Below, one piece after another: positions 53,369 through 63,400 of a stretch of DNA of 64,000 nt (the first letter of the stretch is position 1; every line of letters starts with the position of its first letter). The position numbers and the translations under genes are program-made. The notes beneath the pieces are model-generated. The model saw only the letters and a list, made by a program, of their open reading frames with translations. It was not told the origin of the DNA and ran no database searches. Location: assembly GCF_039645975.1 (NCBI RefSeq), contig NZ_CP147918.1, positions 1,240,001 through 1,304,000 on the forward strand, read 5' to 3'. This DNA is from Sulfurimonas sp. HSL-1716. GTDB taxonomy: Bacteria > Campylobacterota > Campylobacteria > Campylobacterales > Sulfurimonadaceae.

Positions 53369-54424
53369 ATGAGTTGGTTGGTTTCATTATTAGTCTTATC
53401 GGCGCTTATCTTCTTTCATGAGCTCGGTCACTATGCGATGGCTAGATTTTTTGGCGTATATATAGAGATATTCAGTATCGGGTTCGGGAAAAAAATAGCC
53501 TCTTTTAGGATGTTTAATACCGAATGGAGGATAGCGATGATCCCTCTTGGCGGCTACGTGAAGATGAAAGGACAAGACGACAGCGATCCGACCGTAAAAA
53601 GCTATGACAAGGACAGTTATAACTCAAAAACGCCTCTTCAAAGGATTTTGATCCTCTTTGCAGGTCCCGCAGCAAACTTTGTATTGGCATTTTTTCTTTA
53701 TATCTTTATCGGTCTTGGCTCACCTGCGATACTCTCGCCCGTCATCGGAAAGATATCTCCGAATTCTCCCGCTTTTATTGCCGGACTTGAATCAAACGAT
53801 ACGATCACGGCGATAGACGGCAAAAGCATAACCACCTGGGAAGAGATGTCGGACATCATCTCTCACAATAAGGGAGAATCTCTTGATCTTAAGGTAAAAA
53901 GAGCCGACAAGATTTTGCATATAAGTCTGACTCCGAAGATCACGAAGACAAAAAGCATGTTCAATGAAGATATCTATAAACCGATGATAGGAGTAGGAAG
54001 CGCGGGTGTCACGCACAAGCTTGACCTCACACCCGGTGAAGTCATAAAATACGCGGCCGATCAGACCGCCTTTGCTTCGACCATGATATTTAAAAGCGTA
54101 GAAAAACTGATAATGGGCGACGTACCTGCAAAAGAGATGGGCGGTGTGATCTCCATCATGAAAATAACCTCGGATGCAACTGCGCAGGGCTGGATGGCGG
54201 TTTTATTCTTTGCCGCGCTTATCTCGGTCAATCTCGGCGTGTTGAACATCCTGCCGATCCCCGCACTTGACGGCGGACATATTATGTTCAATCTCTACGA
54301 GATGGTGACAAGACGCGCACCGAGCGAAGCGATGCTTGTCAGACTCACGATCGCCGGATGGGTGATATTGTTCAGTCTGATGGGACTTGGACTCTATAAT
54401 GACATTAACAGACTGATAGGATAG
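53369..54424 (+). CDS. rseP: Site-2 membrane protease RseP
   Basis: A 351-residue intramembrane zinc protease. The active site FFHELGHYA (HExxH) is in the first helix, GKKIASFRMFNTEWRIAMIPLGGYVKM follows as the MRE loop, one PDZ domain spans about 120-200, and the third ligand lies in LPIPALDGGH. It has one PDZ where E. coli RseP has two. It cuts membrane-bound regulators or leftover signal peptides; the substrate here is unknown. It is co-transcribed with pgsA and yggS. Confidence 0.94.
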   Translation: MSWLVSLLVLSALIFFHELGHYAMARFFGVYIEIFSIGFGKKIASFRMFNTEWRIAMIPLGGYVKMKGQDDSDPTVKSYDKDSYNSKTPLQRILILFAGPAANFVLAFFLYIFIGLGSPAILSPVIGKISPNSPAFIAGLESNDTITAIDGKSITTWEEMSDIISHNKGESLDLKVKRADKILHISLTPKITKTKSMFNEDIYKPMIGVGSAGVTHKLDLTPGEVIKYAADQTAFASTMIFKSVEKLIMGDVPAKEMGGVISIMKITSDATAQGWMAVLFFAALISVNLGVLNILPIPALDGGHIMFNLYEMVTRRAPSEAMLVRLTIAGWVILFSLMGLGLYNDINRLIG

Positions 54425-54428
54425 AAAA

Positions 54429-55103
54429 ATGACGCAATTAGAATACAAACTTCATATCGATTCCATAATAGAAAGAGTAGAAAAAGCAAGACTGAGTCTC
54501 AGTGCACATCATATCGTAAAGATCGTCGCTGTGAGCAAATACTCTACGAGCGAAGAGATAAAAGCACTTTACGAGATAGGTCAGCGCGCTTTTGGAGAGA
54601 ACAGGGTTCAAGACCTTGCAAAAAAGAGCGAAGAACTGGAAGATCTTCCTTTGGAATGGCACTTTATCGGTAATTTGCAAAAGAACAAGATAAATCAACT
54701 TATAAAGACAAACCCGTTTCTTTTTCAATCCCTTGATTCTCTGGAACTTGCCCTTGAACTGGACAAACGCCTTGAAGCGCACGGCGTTAAGATGGAGGCT
54801 CTTTTGCAGATAAACTCTGCATACGAAGAGACAAAATCGGGGGTTATGCCCGAAGCTGCTATCGACATCTATGAAGAGATAGCCTCTTTATGCAAAAACA
54901 TACACCTAAAAGGCGTCATGAGTATCGGTGCACATACCGACGAGAGAGAGAAGATAAAAAAAAGTTTTGAGGCGACTCATGATATCTACTCACGTCTAAA
55001 AGGTGCGACGATCTGCTCTATGGGAATGAGCACAGACTTTGAACTTGCGATCGCATGCGGTTCAAACATGGTCCGCATAGGCTCGCTTATGTTCAATAAA
55101 TAG
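54429..55103 (+). CDS. yggS: PLP homeostasis protein (YggS/PLPBP)
   Basis: A 224-residue single-domain TIM-barrel protein of the YggS family. The PLP lysine is in VAVSKYS near residue 35, GENRVQDLAKK follows, then WHFIGNLQKNK and LKGVMSIGAHT, and MGMSTDFELAIACGSNMVRIG near the C terminus. It binds PLP without known catalysis and buffers vitamin B6. It is the last gene after pgsA-rseP. Confidence 0.94.
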   Translation: MTQLEYKLHIDSIIERVEKARLSLSAHHIVKIVAVSKYSTSEEIKALYEIGQRAFGENRVQDLAKKSEELEDLPLEWHFIGNLQKNKINQLIKTNPFLFQSLDSLELALELDKRLEAHGVKMEALLQINSAYEETKSGVMPEAAIDIYEEIASLCKNIHLKGVMSIGAHTDEREKIKKSFEATHDIYSRLKGATICSMGMSTDFELAIACGSNMVRIGSLMFNK

Positions 55104-55107
55104 ATAC

Positions 55108-55446
55108 TTACTTTTGAACGTTTTTTAAGATCAGCGTCCCGTTTTTACAGTCGAACTTGTCTTCTATGAGAGCAAACGCCTTTTGAACTATCGTTTCCTG
55201 GTTATCCGGAGAGTAGATAGTGATGGGAGTGTGGTAGTACCTCTCCCATGACCTAAAAGGATGAAGCAGGACATCTTTATAGGAAAACACCATCTTTCCC
55301 TCATAAGGTTCAAAAGGGATCGTTGAGAGGATATGCCTGACTCTGTCCCTTTCATCTTTACAGGTAAAGTAACAATACACATTGAATTTGTCCACATGCA
55401 CACGCTCGACATAATTTAGAATCTGCTCGTAAGGTATACAGCCCAT
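55108..55446 (-). CDS. Hypothetical 112-residue protein
   Basis: A soluble alpha/beta-looking protein that I do not recognise. It is rich in aromatic residues (for example YCYFTCKDERDRV, FRSWERYYHTPITIY) and has no signal peptide, membrane helix or clear catalytic motif. It begins 42 bases after the methyltransferase gene on the same strand and ends 4 bases from the convergent yggS. The regular codon use and tight fit make it likely a real gene. Confidence 0.65.
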   Translation of the reverse strand: MGCIPYEQILNYVERVHVDKFNVYCYFTCKDERDRVRHILSTIPFEPYEGKMVFSYKDVLLHPFRSWERYYHTPITIYSPDNQETIVQKAFALIEDKFDCKNGTLILKNVQK

Positions 55447-55487
55447 GTTATCATCCCTTTCAAGATATTTTGCATGTTCTGAGCAAA

Positions 55488-56369
55488 TTATATTCCAATT
55501 TTTTTTGCCGTTAAAAATAGGTAGTCTTTTCCCGTAACGATAACCCTGTATTTTTTTTGCTGCAGATATTTTTTACAAAAATGGATATCCTTTAATACCA
55601 GACTCATCTCGTTGAAGGAGTAGTTCGGGGCTTTTGCACCGTAGATCATCTCGCTCTCTATCCATCTGCAGTTTGGAAAACCGAGTATGATCGAACCGCC
55701 TTTTTCCAGATACTCCTGATATAGCTTCATGAAAACGGGCTTGAACTCTATACTGCTGCTTTGAAGAGTGCCTATGGAGATTATCAGATCAAATCTTCCG
55801 AGTTCAAGCTCATCGAGTTTGTTTATATCATGGCAGATGAACTCGGTGTTGGGATGCGCAAAGCTTTCTTTTGCGTACGCTATGGCACTGCTTGAGTGAT
55901 CTATACCGACGAACTTTTTGGCTTTGAATTCATCCTCTTGAAGCATCTCTTTTATGACGAAAAATTCATCGGCTTTGTTTATACCGAGATTCAATATCCT
56001 TTTTTTCTCTTTTATATCTGCAAACCTTAAAGCCTGCCTATAGTAATACAAAAAGCCAAACTGAGCGGTCTTGTCTATTTTAAAAAACTCGCTCATAGTG
56101 CCGTACTTTTCACTGCTCTGTCCACTTTTGTGAAACGAGCTTTCCTGATGAAGTCTGTAAAACTTCAAAACGACCGTATCGTCTTTTACATAGGGTGTAA
56201 GCATCCTCATAAAAAAGAGCTGTGCAAGATCCACGAATGCTTTATAGCCGATCCTGTCAATATCGGTATTTGAGAGTTCGATTTCCAGCGTATCGCCCTC
56301 TTTTATGGGATTATTTTCAAACCATTTCAGTATTTCAGATGAACTTTTTGCTTTTAGATCGATCTTCAT
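55488..56369 (-). CDS. SAM-dependent methyltransferase with extra N-terminal domain
   Basis: A 293-residue protein. Residues about 110-290 form a class I methyltransferase: RILNLGINKADEF as motif I (a degenerate glycine loop), FVGIDHSS, and IGTLQSSS. Residues 1-95 are a separate alpha/beta region (LEIELSNTDIDRIGYKAFVDLAQLFF) that resembles a small regulatory or substrate-binding fold I cannot name. The substrate is unknown. It overlaps the upp stop by 4 bases, so the two are translated together. Confidence 0.78.
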   Translation of the reverse strand: MKIDLKAKSSSEILKWFENNPIKEGDTLEIELSNTDIDRIGYKAFVDLAQLFFMRMLTPYVKDDTVVLKFYRLHQESSFHKSGQSSEKYGTMSEFFKIDKTAQFGFLYYYRQALRFADIKEKKRILNLGINKADEFFVIKEMLQEDEFKAKKFVGIDHSSSAIAYAKESFAHPNTEFICHDINKLDELELGRFDLIISIGTLQSSSIEFKPVFMKLYQEYLEKGGSIILGFPNCRWIESEMIYGAKAPNYSFNEMSLVLKDIHFCKKYLQQKKYRVIVTGKDYLFLTAKKIGI

Positions 56370-56986
56370 AAAGTGTTGTACGAACGGTCTCCCGCATCTC
56401 CGAGGCCGGGAAGAATGAACTTGTCGTCACTCAGTTTTTCATCTATCTGGCTAATGTATATGTCCACGTCTTCATGTGCAGATTCTACCGCTTTGACACC
56501 TTCCGGCGAGCCGATGATATTTAGGGCAATGATCTTTTTTGGAGCTCTGCTTTTTATCAACGCTATCGCATCTTTCATCGAACCGCCTGTCGCAAGCATA
56601 GGATCGACCAAGAGCACCGTCTTGCCTTTACAATCGGGGAGCCTGTCGTAATACAGCACGCTTTTATGCGTCGTCTCGTCTCTTTTCATGGCCAAAAAGC
56701 CTGCAACGGCACCGGGTAAAAGCTCCATCGCGCTCTCAAGCATCGGCATGCCGGCTCTTAGCACCGTTACGACGATGATCTCTTTCTCGTCTAAAGCATT
56801 AAAAGCGCCTTCGCCCTGCCAGGTTGTTATCTCTTTTTTTACCAGCGGAAAATCTTTCAGTGCCTCATATACCAGCTGTTTTGTCAGCTCGGCTATCGTA
56901 TGCCTGAAACCGACAGCGCCTGTTTTTTGATCTCTAAGATATGTTATAAGGGTTTTTGTAAGAGGATTTTTCAGTTCATAAACCAT
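56366..56986 (-). CDS. upp: Uracil phosphoribosyltransferase
   Basis: A 206-residue salvage enzyme that makes UMP from uracil and PRPP. The PRPP loop LVDPMLATGGSM is near residues 125-136, VTVLRAGMPMLESAMELLPGA near 70-90 and the uracil site NIIGSPEGV near 155. Length is normal. It starts just after pcm and is followed, with overlap, by the methyltransferase. Confidence 0.95.
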   Translation of the reverse strand: MVYELKNPLTKTLITYLRDQKTGAVGFRHTIAELTKQLVYEALKDFPLVKKEITTWQGEGAFNALDEKEIIVVTVLRAGMPMLESAMELLPGAVAGFLAMKRDETTHKSVLYYDRLPDCKGKTVLLVDPMLATGGSMKDAIALIKSRAPKKIIALNIIGSPEGVKAVESAHEDVDIYISQIDEKLSDDKFILPGLGDAGDRSYNTL

Positions 56987-57004
56987 TTTTTGCCTTTTAT
57001 ATAG

Positions 57005-57634
57005 TTATTTTTCTAAGATAAGCGGAACGAATGAAAATCCGTAATGCTTAAATATCTCTAGCTCGCCGTTCTCTTTTTTTGCGACCTCAAAGATAAAACT
57101 GCCAACGGGGATCACCAATCTTCCCCCTGTTTTTAGCTGATCGGCCAGTTCATAGGGAAACTCTTCCGCGGCTGCAGATACAAGGATGCGGTCAAATCTC
57201 TCACCGGGCATCCCGAGTTTTGCACCGGCTTTTATGATTTTTGCATTTGAGAAGCGGTATCTTTTAAGATTATCATTGCCAAACTCCACAAGAGGATCGA
57301 TACGCTCGAGTCCCGTGACAAAACCTCTCTCTCCCGCGATATATGCCAAAAGCGCCGTCGTCCATCCCGAACCGCTGCCGATATCAAGTATCTTCTGTCC
57401 TTGCCTTGGCTGAAGCATCTCAAGCATTATGGCAACCGTTGTTGGTTGAGAGATAGTCTGGCTGTATCCTATCTGCAGCGGATAATCGCCGTAGATGTCA
57501 GAGATAACGGTATTCCCCACAAAATCGCCTCTATCGACGTTTTCAAACGCTTTGATAATATCGGGCGTACGTAAAACACCGGAATTAACAAGATGATAGA
57601 CCAGACTTTTATTGTCAGAAAAACCGTATATCAT
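57005..57634 (-). CDS. pcm: Protein-L-isoaspartate O-methyltransferase
   Basis: A 209-residue repair enzyme that methylates isoaspartyl residues in aged proteins. Motif I is ILDIGSGSGWTTALLAYI near residues 82-99, preceded by the family motif GYSQTISQPTTVAIMLEML. Length is normal. It lies between the FlgS-like kinase and upp on the same strand, with 13 and 18 base gaps. Confidence 0.93.
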   Translation of the reverse strand: MIYGFSDNKSLVYHLVNSGVLRTPDIIKAFENVDRGDFVGNTVISDIYGDYPLQIGYSQTISQPTTVAIMLEMLQPRQGQKILDIGSGSGWTTALLAYIAGERGFVTGLERIDPLVEFGNDNLKRYRFSNAKIIKAGAKLGMPGERFDRILVSAAAEEFPYELADQLKTGGRLVIPVGSFIFEVAKKENGELEIFKHYGFSFVPLILEK

Positions 57635-57647
57635 CTCAATCCCTTTT

Positions 57648-58625
57648 TCAGACCTTTATTTTTATCTCAAAAAGCTTTTTCTCACCCTCGATCAAAAAAA
57701 CGTCGCCGTCATGCGCAGTAGCTATCTGCTTTGCAAGTATGAGGCCAAGGCCGTTGCCTTTTACCTTTGTGCTTTTAAAAGCTTCGAACAGCGTGCGCTT
57801 GTTCTCGATGGGTACGCCAGAATCGTAGATATAAAAGCTGTGGAACTCTCCGTCGTTCTTATAGCTCAGCTCTATCTCGCCCTCTTCTTCATCGTCGAGT
57901 TCTATGGCGTCTATGGCGTTGATGATGAAGTTTGAGAACATCATCAAAAGCAGGTCAGCATCACCGTTTATGGTAAAATCATCTTCGATAAAGCCAAAAC
58001 GTATCTCTTTTGAGTAGCTGTAATAACCGATGATCTCTTTGAGCGCATCTTGAAGCTGGCTCCATTTTAAAAGTTTTTTGTCCGCCTGTACCCCTTTTGA
58101 GAACATAAGCGTAGCTTTTATGATCCTCTCTATACGGAAGATAGATTTTTCTATCTCGCTTACTATGGCGATATTTTCAGGTTTTACCCGTTTTTTGAGC
58201 GTAGAGGTCAAAAGAGAGATGGAACCTATTGGATTTCTTATCTCATGAGAGAGATGCGCCGCCATCTGTCCCATGGTCGCAAGGTTCTCTTTTCTTTTCT
58301 GCTCCGTGATATCCGTAGCGCTCACAAGAAATTTATCCTGATAATTGCTTATCTTTACGAGATACGATCTGTCTTTGAAGTTTATTTCGTAATCATTCGT
58401 ATCGAGCCTCAATATCACCAAAAGTTCGGACAGCTCTTTTGCTTGTGAGTTCTGCAAGAACACCTTGCCGTCGTTCTCCAATATCCAGATGGCGTTTGGC
58501 AGGAACTCCACGACTTTTTCTATCGTGTTTTGAAGATGATTATAAGAATCCTTAAGATCCTTAAAATCGTTTTCTATTTTATACGTCTGCTCTATTAAGT
58601 GTTGCAGCTCTTCTGATGTTATCAT
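57648..58625 (-). CDS. flgS: FlgS-like cytoplasmic sensor histidine kinase
   Basis: A 325-residue soluble kinase. It has an N-terminal coiled coil (about 1-35), a PAS-like domain (about 38-100), a HisKA domain with H-box LSHEIRNPIGS (about 127-137) and an ATPase domain with N-box NFIINAID, DSGVP and GNGLGLIL. With no membrane helix and this layout it matches FlgS of Campylobacter, which reads the flagellar export apparatus and activates FlgR with sigma-54. The response regulator gene is not in the window. The name is a homology inference. Confidence 0.75.
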   Translation of the reverse strand: MITSEELQHLIEQTYKIENDFKDLKDSYNHLQNTIEKVVEFLPNAIWILENDGKVFLQNSQAKELSELLVILRLDTNDYEINFKDRSYLVKISNYQDKFLVSATDITEQKRKENLATMGQMAAHLSHEIRNPIGSISLLTSTLKKRVKPENIAIVSEIEKSIFRIERIIKATLMFSKGVQADKKLLKWSQLQDALKEIIGYYSYSKEIRFGFIEDDFTINGDADLLLMMFSNFIINAIDAIELDDEEEGEIELSYKNDGEFHSFYIYDSGVPIENKRTLFEAFKSTKVKGNGLGLILAKQIATAHDGDVFLIEGEKKLFEIKIKV

Positions 58626-58627
58626 AA

Positions 58628-59860
58628 CTAAACGCCTAAGAGGATTTTATACAGATCGTAAGCATCGTCTACGCCTGCTGTTTCACGGATAGAGTGCATT
58701 GCATAGGTCGGTATACCGATATCTATGGTATCGATGCCTATTTTTGCCGCCGTCATGGGACCTATGGTAGAACCGCATCCCATGTCGCTTCTTGTAACAA
58801 ACATCTGTGTCGGTGCATCCACGCTTTGCGCCGCATCTATGAATCTTGCTATCGTCTCAGAGTTTGAAGCGTAACGCTGGTTAGAGTTGACCTTCACGAC
58901 GACGCCTCTGTTTAGTTTTGGTGCATGAGAGGGTTCATGTTTGTCTGCATAATTAGGGTGGATTGCATGAGCATTGTCGGCTGAGATAAGCAGCGAACTT
59001 CTTGCAAACCTTACTTTCTCATCAGGCGTGGCAAACATCCTCTCGATCACGCTTGTCAGAAACGATCCACCCGCCCCTGCAGTACTCACGCTTCCGACCT
59101 CTTCATGATCGGAACAAACGATCATCATCGGTTTGTCGGTCGAACAAATAGTAATAAGAGCGATATAACAGCTCAGCAGATTGTCAAGTCTCGCACTTGT
59201 GATAAACTCATCGTTAAAGCCGACAAACGAAGCCTTTTGCGTATCATAAAGGCTAAGATCGTACGAAAGTACCTCTTCGCAGTCGTCTATCATCTCTTTT
59301 AGCTCGTCTTTTAATGAAAAATTTTTGCTCATCGAGACTATCGGCGGCAGATGGTTCTGCTCGTTTATCGTCTTTGAAGCATTCGCGTCTCTGTCGAGAT
59401 GAATCGCCAAGGAGGGTATGACGGCTACGGGTTTTTGCATATCGAGTATCGCGGATGTCAAACTTCTGTTCTTGGCTCTGTAGCTCACACGTCCCGCGAT
59501 ACCGAGATCCCTGTCAAACCATGTGTGCAAGAGCACTCCGCCGTAAGGCTCAACGCCGAGCTGGTTCACCCCCTCTTTTTTTACGTCGGCATTTGGCTTT
59601 ATCTTCAGGTTCGGTGAATCCGTATGTGCACCTACAAGAAGATACTCATACCCTTCGTAGTAGTTAAACGCGATGATAGAACTGTCATTTCTCGTGATGT
59701 AATACTTCTCTCCTGGAACAAGATCAAACTCTTCTCTCTCGTCTATTCTTGTAAACCCCGCATTATCAAGCATCCCCGCCATATTGAGCACCGCATGAAA
59801 GGGTGTCGGCGAAGCGTCCAAAAATCCTAAAAGCGCATCGTTAAAACTATTTTTGTCCAT
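58628..59860 (-). CDS. M18-family aminopeptidase
   Basis: A 410-residue metal aminopeptidase of the M18 type. Metal ligands are in VGAHTDSPNLKIKP (His, Asp) near residues 76-89, CSDHEEVGS (His, Glu-Glu) near 253, and SDMGCGSTIGPM near 355. Length is typical. It trims acidic or neutral N-terminal residues from peptides in the cytoplasm. Its start overlaps the stop of the ankyrin gene by 14 bases. Confidence 0.92.
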   Translation of the reverse strand: MDKNSFNDALLGFLDASPTPFHAVLNMAGMLDNAGFTRIDEREEFDLVPGEKYYITRNDSSIIAFNYYEGYEYLLVGAHTDSPNLKIKPNADVKKEGVNQLGVEPYGGVLLHTWFDRDLGIAGRVSYRAKNRSLTSAILDMQKPVAVIPSLAIHLDRDANASKTINEQNHLPPIVSMSKNFSLKDELKEMIDDCEEVLSYDLSLYDTQKASFVGFNDEFITSARLDNLLSCYIALITICSTDKPMMIVCSDHEEVGSVSTAGAGGSFLTSVIERMFATPDEKVRFARSSLLISADNAHAIHPNYADKHEPSHAPKLNRGVVVKVNSNQRYASNSETIARFIDAAQSVDAPTQMFVTRSDMGCGSTIGPMTAAKIGIDTIDIGIPTYAMHSIRETAGVDDAYDLYKILLGV

Positions 59861-60467
59861 TTAAATCTTTCCTTATCATCTTTATGATCTCCTTGTCTCC
59901 GCCGTAGATAGCATAATAAAGCGCATCTCTGTACTCTTTGTCCTTTACTTTTACGTCCGCTCCGTTTTGCAACAGGAATCTTACAATCTTTTTTGCTCTA
60001 TATTTTGCGGCTGTGTGCAGAAGCGTCACTCCGTTCTTATCTTTTATGTTTATGCTATGAATTTTTTTTATCAAGACCTTAAAAGTCTTGATATCGTCTT
60101 TCATTATCGCATTGTACATATCCGATCTCTGCTTTTTCTGCTTTAAAACGCTCTTTTTGTAATCGAGTATCAGATTTACCGAGCTGATCTGGTTTTTTGC
60201 TATGGCTATGGCAAGCGGAGTATCGCCTTTTTTATTCTTTATATCTGCATCAGGCTTGCAGAGCAGTAGCTCTTCTATGATCTTGAGTCGTCCTACTTTA
60301 GCGGCAATATGCAGAGGCGTATCGCCGTTTTTATCCTGCAAGTCGATATCTTTACACTCTTTTAAGAGCTCTTTTACTCTTTTTTCATTTACCTCTTTAA
60401 CGGCGCGGTTGAGAGGAGTAGCACTCAGTGTCAAAACTAACAAAAAGACAAATGCTACGGCTCTCAT
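59847..60467 (-). CDS. Exported ankyrin-repeat protein
   Basis: A 206-residue protein with a signal peptide (about 1-20) and four to five ankyrin repeats: NGDTPLHIAAKVGRLKIIEE near 48-67, GDTPLAIAIAKNQ, and a pair near the C terminus around GVTLLHTAAKYRAKKIVRFL. It probably binds another periplasmic protein; the partner is unknown. It lies 10 bases after dnaE and overlaps the M18 gene. Confidence 0.88.
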   Translation of the reverse strand: MRAVAFVFLLVLTLSATPLNRAVKEVNEKRVKELLKECKDIDLQDKNGDTPLHIAAKVGRLKIIEELLLCKPDADIKNKKGDTPLAIAIAKNQISSVNLILDYKKSVLKQKKQRSDMYNAIMKDDIKTFKVLIKKIHSINIKDKNGVTLLHTAAKYRAKKIVRFLLQNGADVKVKDKEYRDALYYAIYGGDKEIIKMIRKDLNGQK

Positions 60468-60477
60468 TGGACGCTCC

Positions 60478-63400
60478 TTACAAGATGTTTATATATTCAA
60501 GCTTCTGCAGCTCTTCTAATATACTATTATCGACTCTGATAGCCGATTCGATGACGACGTTTTGCAGCTTGGAAACTATGGTCAGTTTCAAAGCGCGTTT
60601 TCCATGATGACGTCTTACAAGCGTATAGAGCTCTTCAAGCTCCTTTGTCTCTGAGTTGAGATGGATACTGACGTTTAACGGTTCCTGAGGTTTTTCCATG
60701 ATGGTCGTCTTCACTTTTTTTGACTCTTTTTTTACATCTTTTAGTGTAAGCACTTTTAGTACCGCAATGCGGGTAAACATCTCGGTATGGGTAACTTTTA
60801 CCTTAAAAGCGACAGGTTCTTCGAGATCCAGGGCATTTAACTCTTCGAGTTTGTCCGAAAAGAGCATCATTTCGATATTTCCGTGAAAGTCCATAAGCGT
60901 CACGATACCGAATGCGTTGCCTTTTTTTGAGACTTTTTTCTGTATCTCTTCGACTTTGCCGATAAAGATCGCCGTCGAACCGTCTTCGATATTCTCGATA
61001 TCCGAAGAGAGCGTATAAGTCAGTTCGTCCATCTCTTTGCGGTAGGTGTCAAGCGGATGCCCGGATACGTAAAAGCCCAGTGTATTTTTTTCAAATTCGA
61101 GTATCTCTCTTAGCTCATATTCTGGAGAATTTTTTAGATCTAGCTTGACCTGCGTTATTTCAGAGTCGTCTCCAAAAAGACTGCCCATAGCGTTTTTCTT
61201 TGCATCACTCGCTTTTTTTGCCGTATCCACAAGCAGATCAATCTGATCGAGCAGCGCTTTTCTGGAATATCCGAACCTGTCGAATCCGCCTGATTTTATG
61301 ATCGATTCTATAACCCGTTTGTTCACTTTTTGCGGTTCTATACGGTTTACGAAATCTTCCATAGAGATGAACTCTCCGCCCTCTTTGATAACATCGAGTA
61401 TCGAGATGACCGCAGCTTTTCCGACCCCTTTGATGGCTCCAAGCCCAAAAAGAATGAGATCTTGATCATCTTTTGTGATCGCAGAAAACTCCAGCTGCGA
61501 GTCGTTTATGTCGGGAGGCGAAAGCGTGATGCCCATATGCTTGACCTCGTCTATATACTTAACGACTTTGTCGGTGTTGTCTTTTTCGCTTGTTAGAAGT
61601 GCGGCCATGAACTCGTTTGGATAGTAGGTTTTCAGCCACGCCGTTTGAAAAGTAACCATCGCATAAGCTGCGGAGTGGGATTTGTTAAAACCGTACCCGG
61701 CAAACTTTTCGATAAGATCGAAGAGTTTTGAAGCTTTGTCATAGTCATGACCCTGCTTTTTTGCTCCTTGAGAAAATTCGTCGTTATAGACCGCCATATC
61801 TTTCTTTTTTCCCATGGCACGACGGATGATATCCGAGTATCCCAAAGAGAAGCCGCCTATGGTCTGAACGATCTGCATGACCTGTTCTTGATAAACGATG
61901 ACCCCGTAGGTCGGTTTTAAGATAGGCTCCATCTCGGCAAAAGTGTACTCGATCGCCTCACGTCCGTGTTTACGCTCGATAAAACTGTCAAGCATCCCAG
62001 ACTCCATCGGTCCCGGACGATACAGCGCCAAGACCGCGATCAGGTCTTCGAAACTGTCAGGCATCAGACGACGGTTAAGATCCTGCATACCCGATGACTC
62101 TATCTGAAACATCCCGATCGTGTCTCCGCCGCGTATGACATCATAAACTTTCGGATCGTTCTCGTCGATCTCATGCCAGTTGATCTCTTTGTTGTAGCGC
62201 GCTTTTACAAGCTTGATGGCATTGTCGATAACGTCAAGGGTTTTAAGTCCCAAGAAGTCGAACTTGATAAGATCGACGTCTTCGAGATAGTTAAGAGAAT
62301 ACTGCGTGACAAATGTCTCTTCGCCTGATGGTTTATAGATAGGCGTCTTTTTCCAAAGCTCTTCGTTGGAGATGACAACGCCCGCGGCATGCATACCCGA
62401 GTTGCGTTTGAGTCCTTCAAGTTTTTTGGAAAACTCCCAGACGCGTGCGGCCTGAGGATCCGTTTCAATGAGTTCCGCAAGCTTAGGCTCTTTTTGGTAC
62501 GCACCGTCGATGAATTCGCCCTTTTTGCTTTTACCGTTTAGCGTGATACCAAGCTCGTCGGGGATCAGTTTTGCCATATTGTCGGCTTGACTTAGCGGCA
62601 TGTCTAATACACGCGCAACATCGCGAATGACCCCTTTTGCCAAAAGTGAACCAAAAGTGATGATCTGTGCGACCTGATTGCGTCCGTATTTTTTTACGAC
62701 GTAGTCGATGATCTCGCCGCGGCGCGCCTGCATGAAGTCCATATCGATATCGGGCATACTTACACGCTCAGGATTCAAAAAACGCTCGAAAAGCAGGTCA
62801 TATTTCATAGGATCGATATCGGTTATCTCCAGACTGTAAGCCACCAGACTCCCTGCCGCCGAACCGCGTCCCGGCCCTACGGCGATACCCATATTTTTGG
62901 CTTCCTTGACGAAATCCCAGACTATAAGCATATACCCCGGAAATTTCATACCGTTGATGACCTCTATCTCGAACTCAAGTCTGTCTCTATACTCCTGATG
63001 ACGCTCTTGGGGTACGTGTACCAGTCTATTTTCCAGCCCTGCACGGCAGCGGTGGATAAAATACTCGGCATCGTTTTTATCCATAGCGCTTCTGCGCTCT
63101 TTCTCAGGCACGCTTTCATCATCATCCGTATTGTCTATTCCCAACCCCTCTTTTTGCGCATACTCTTTGGTGAACTTAAAGTTCGGCGGAGTCGGGTTTC
63201 CCAGATTGAGCTCAAGCTGACACTTTTCGACTATCTCCTGTGTGTGTTCGAGCGCTTCGGGGATATCGGCAAAAAGACGCGCCATCTGCTCGGGAGATTT
63301 CAGGTAGAATTCGTGTACCGAGTGGCGCATACGGTTGGGATCGTCATAGAGTTTGTTCATTCCGATACACATAAACGCTTCATGGTACTGCGCATCGTCT

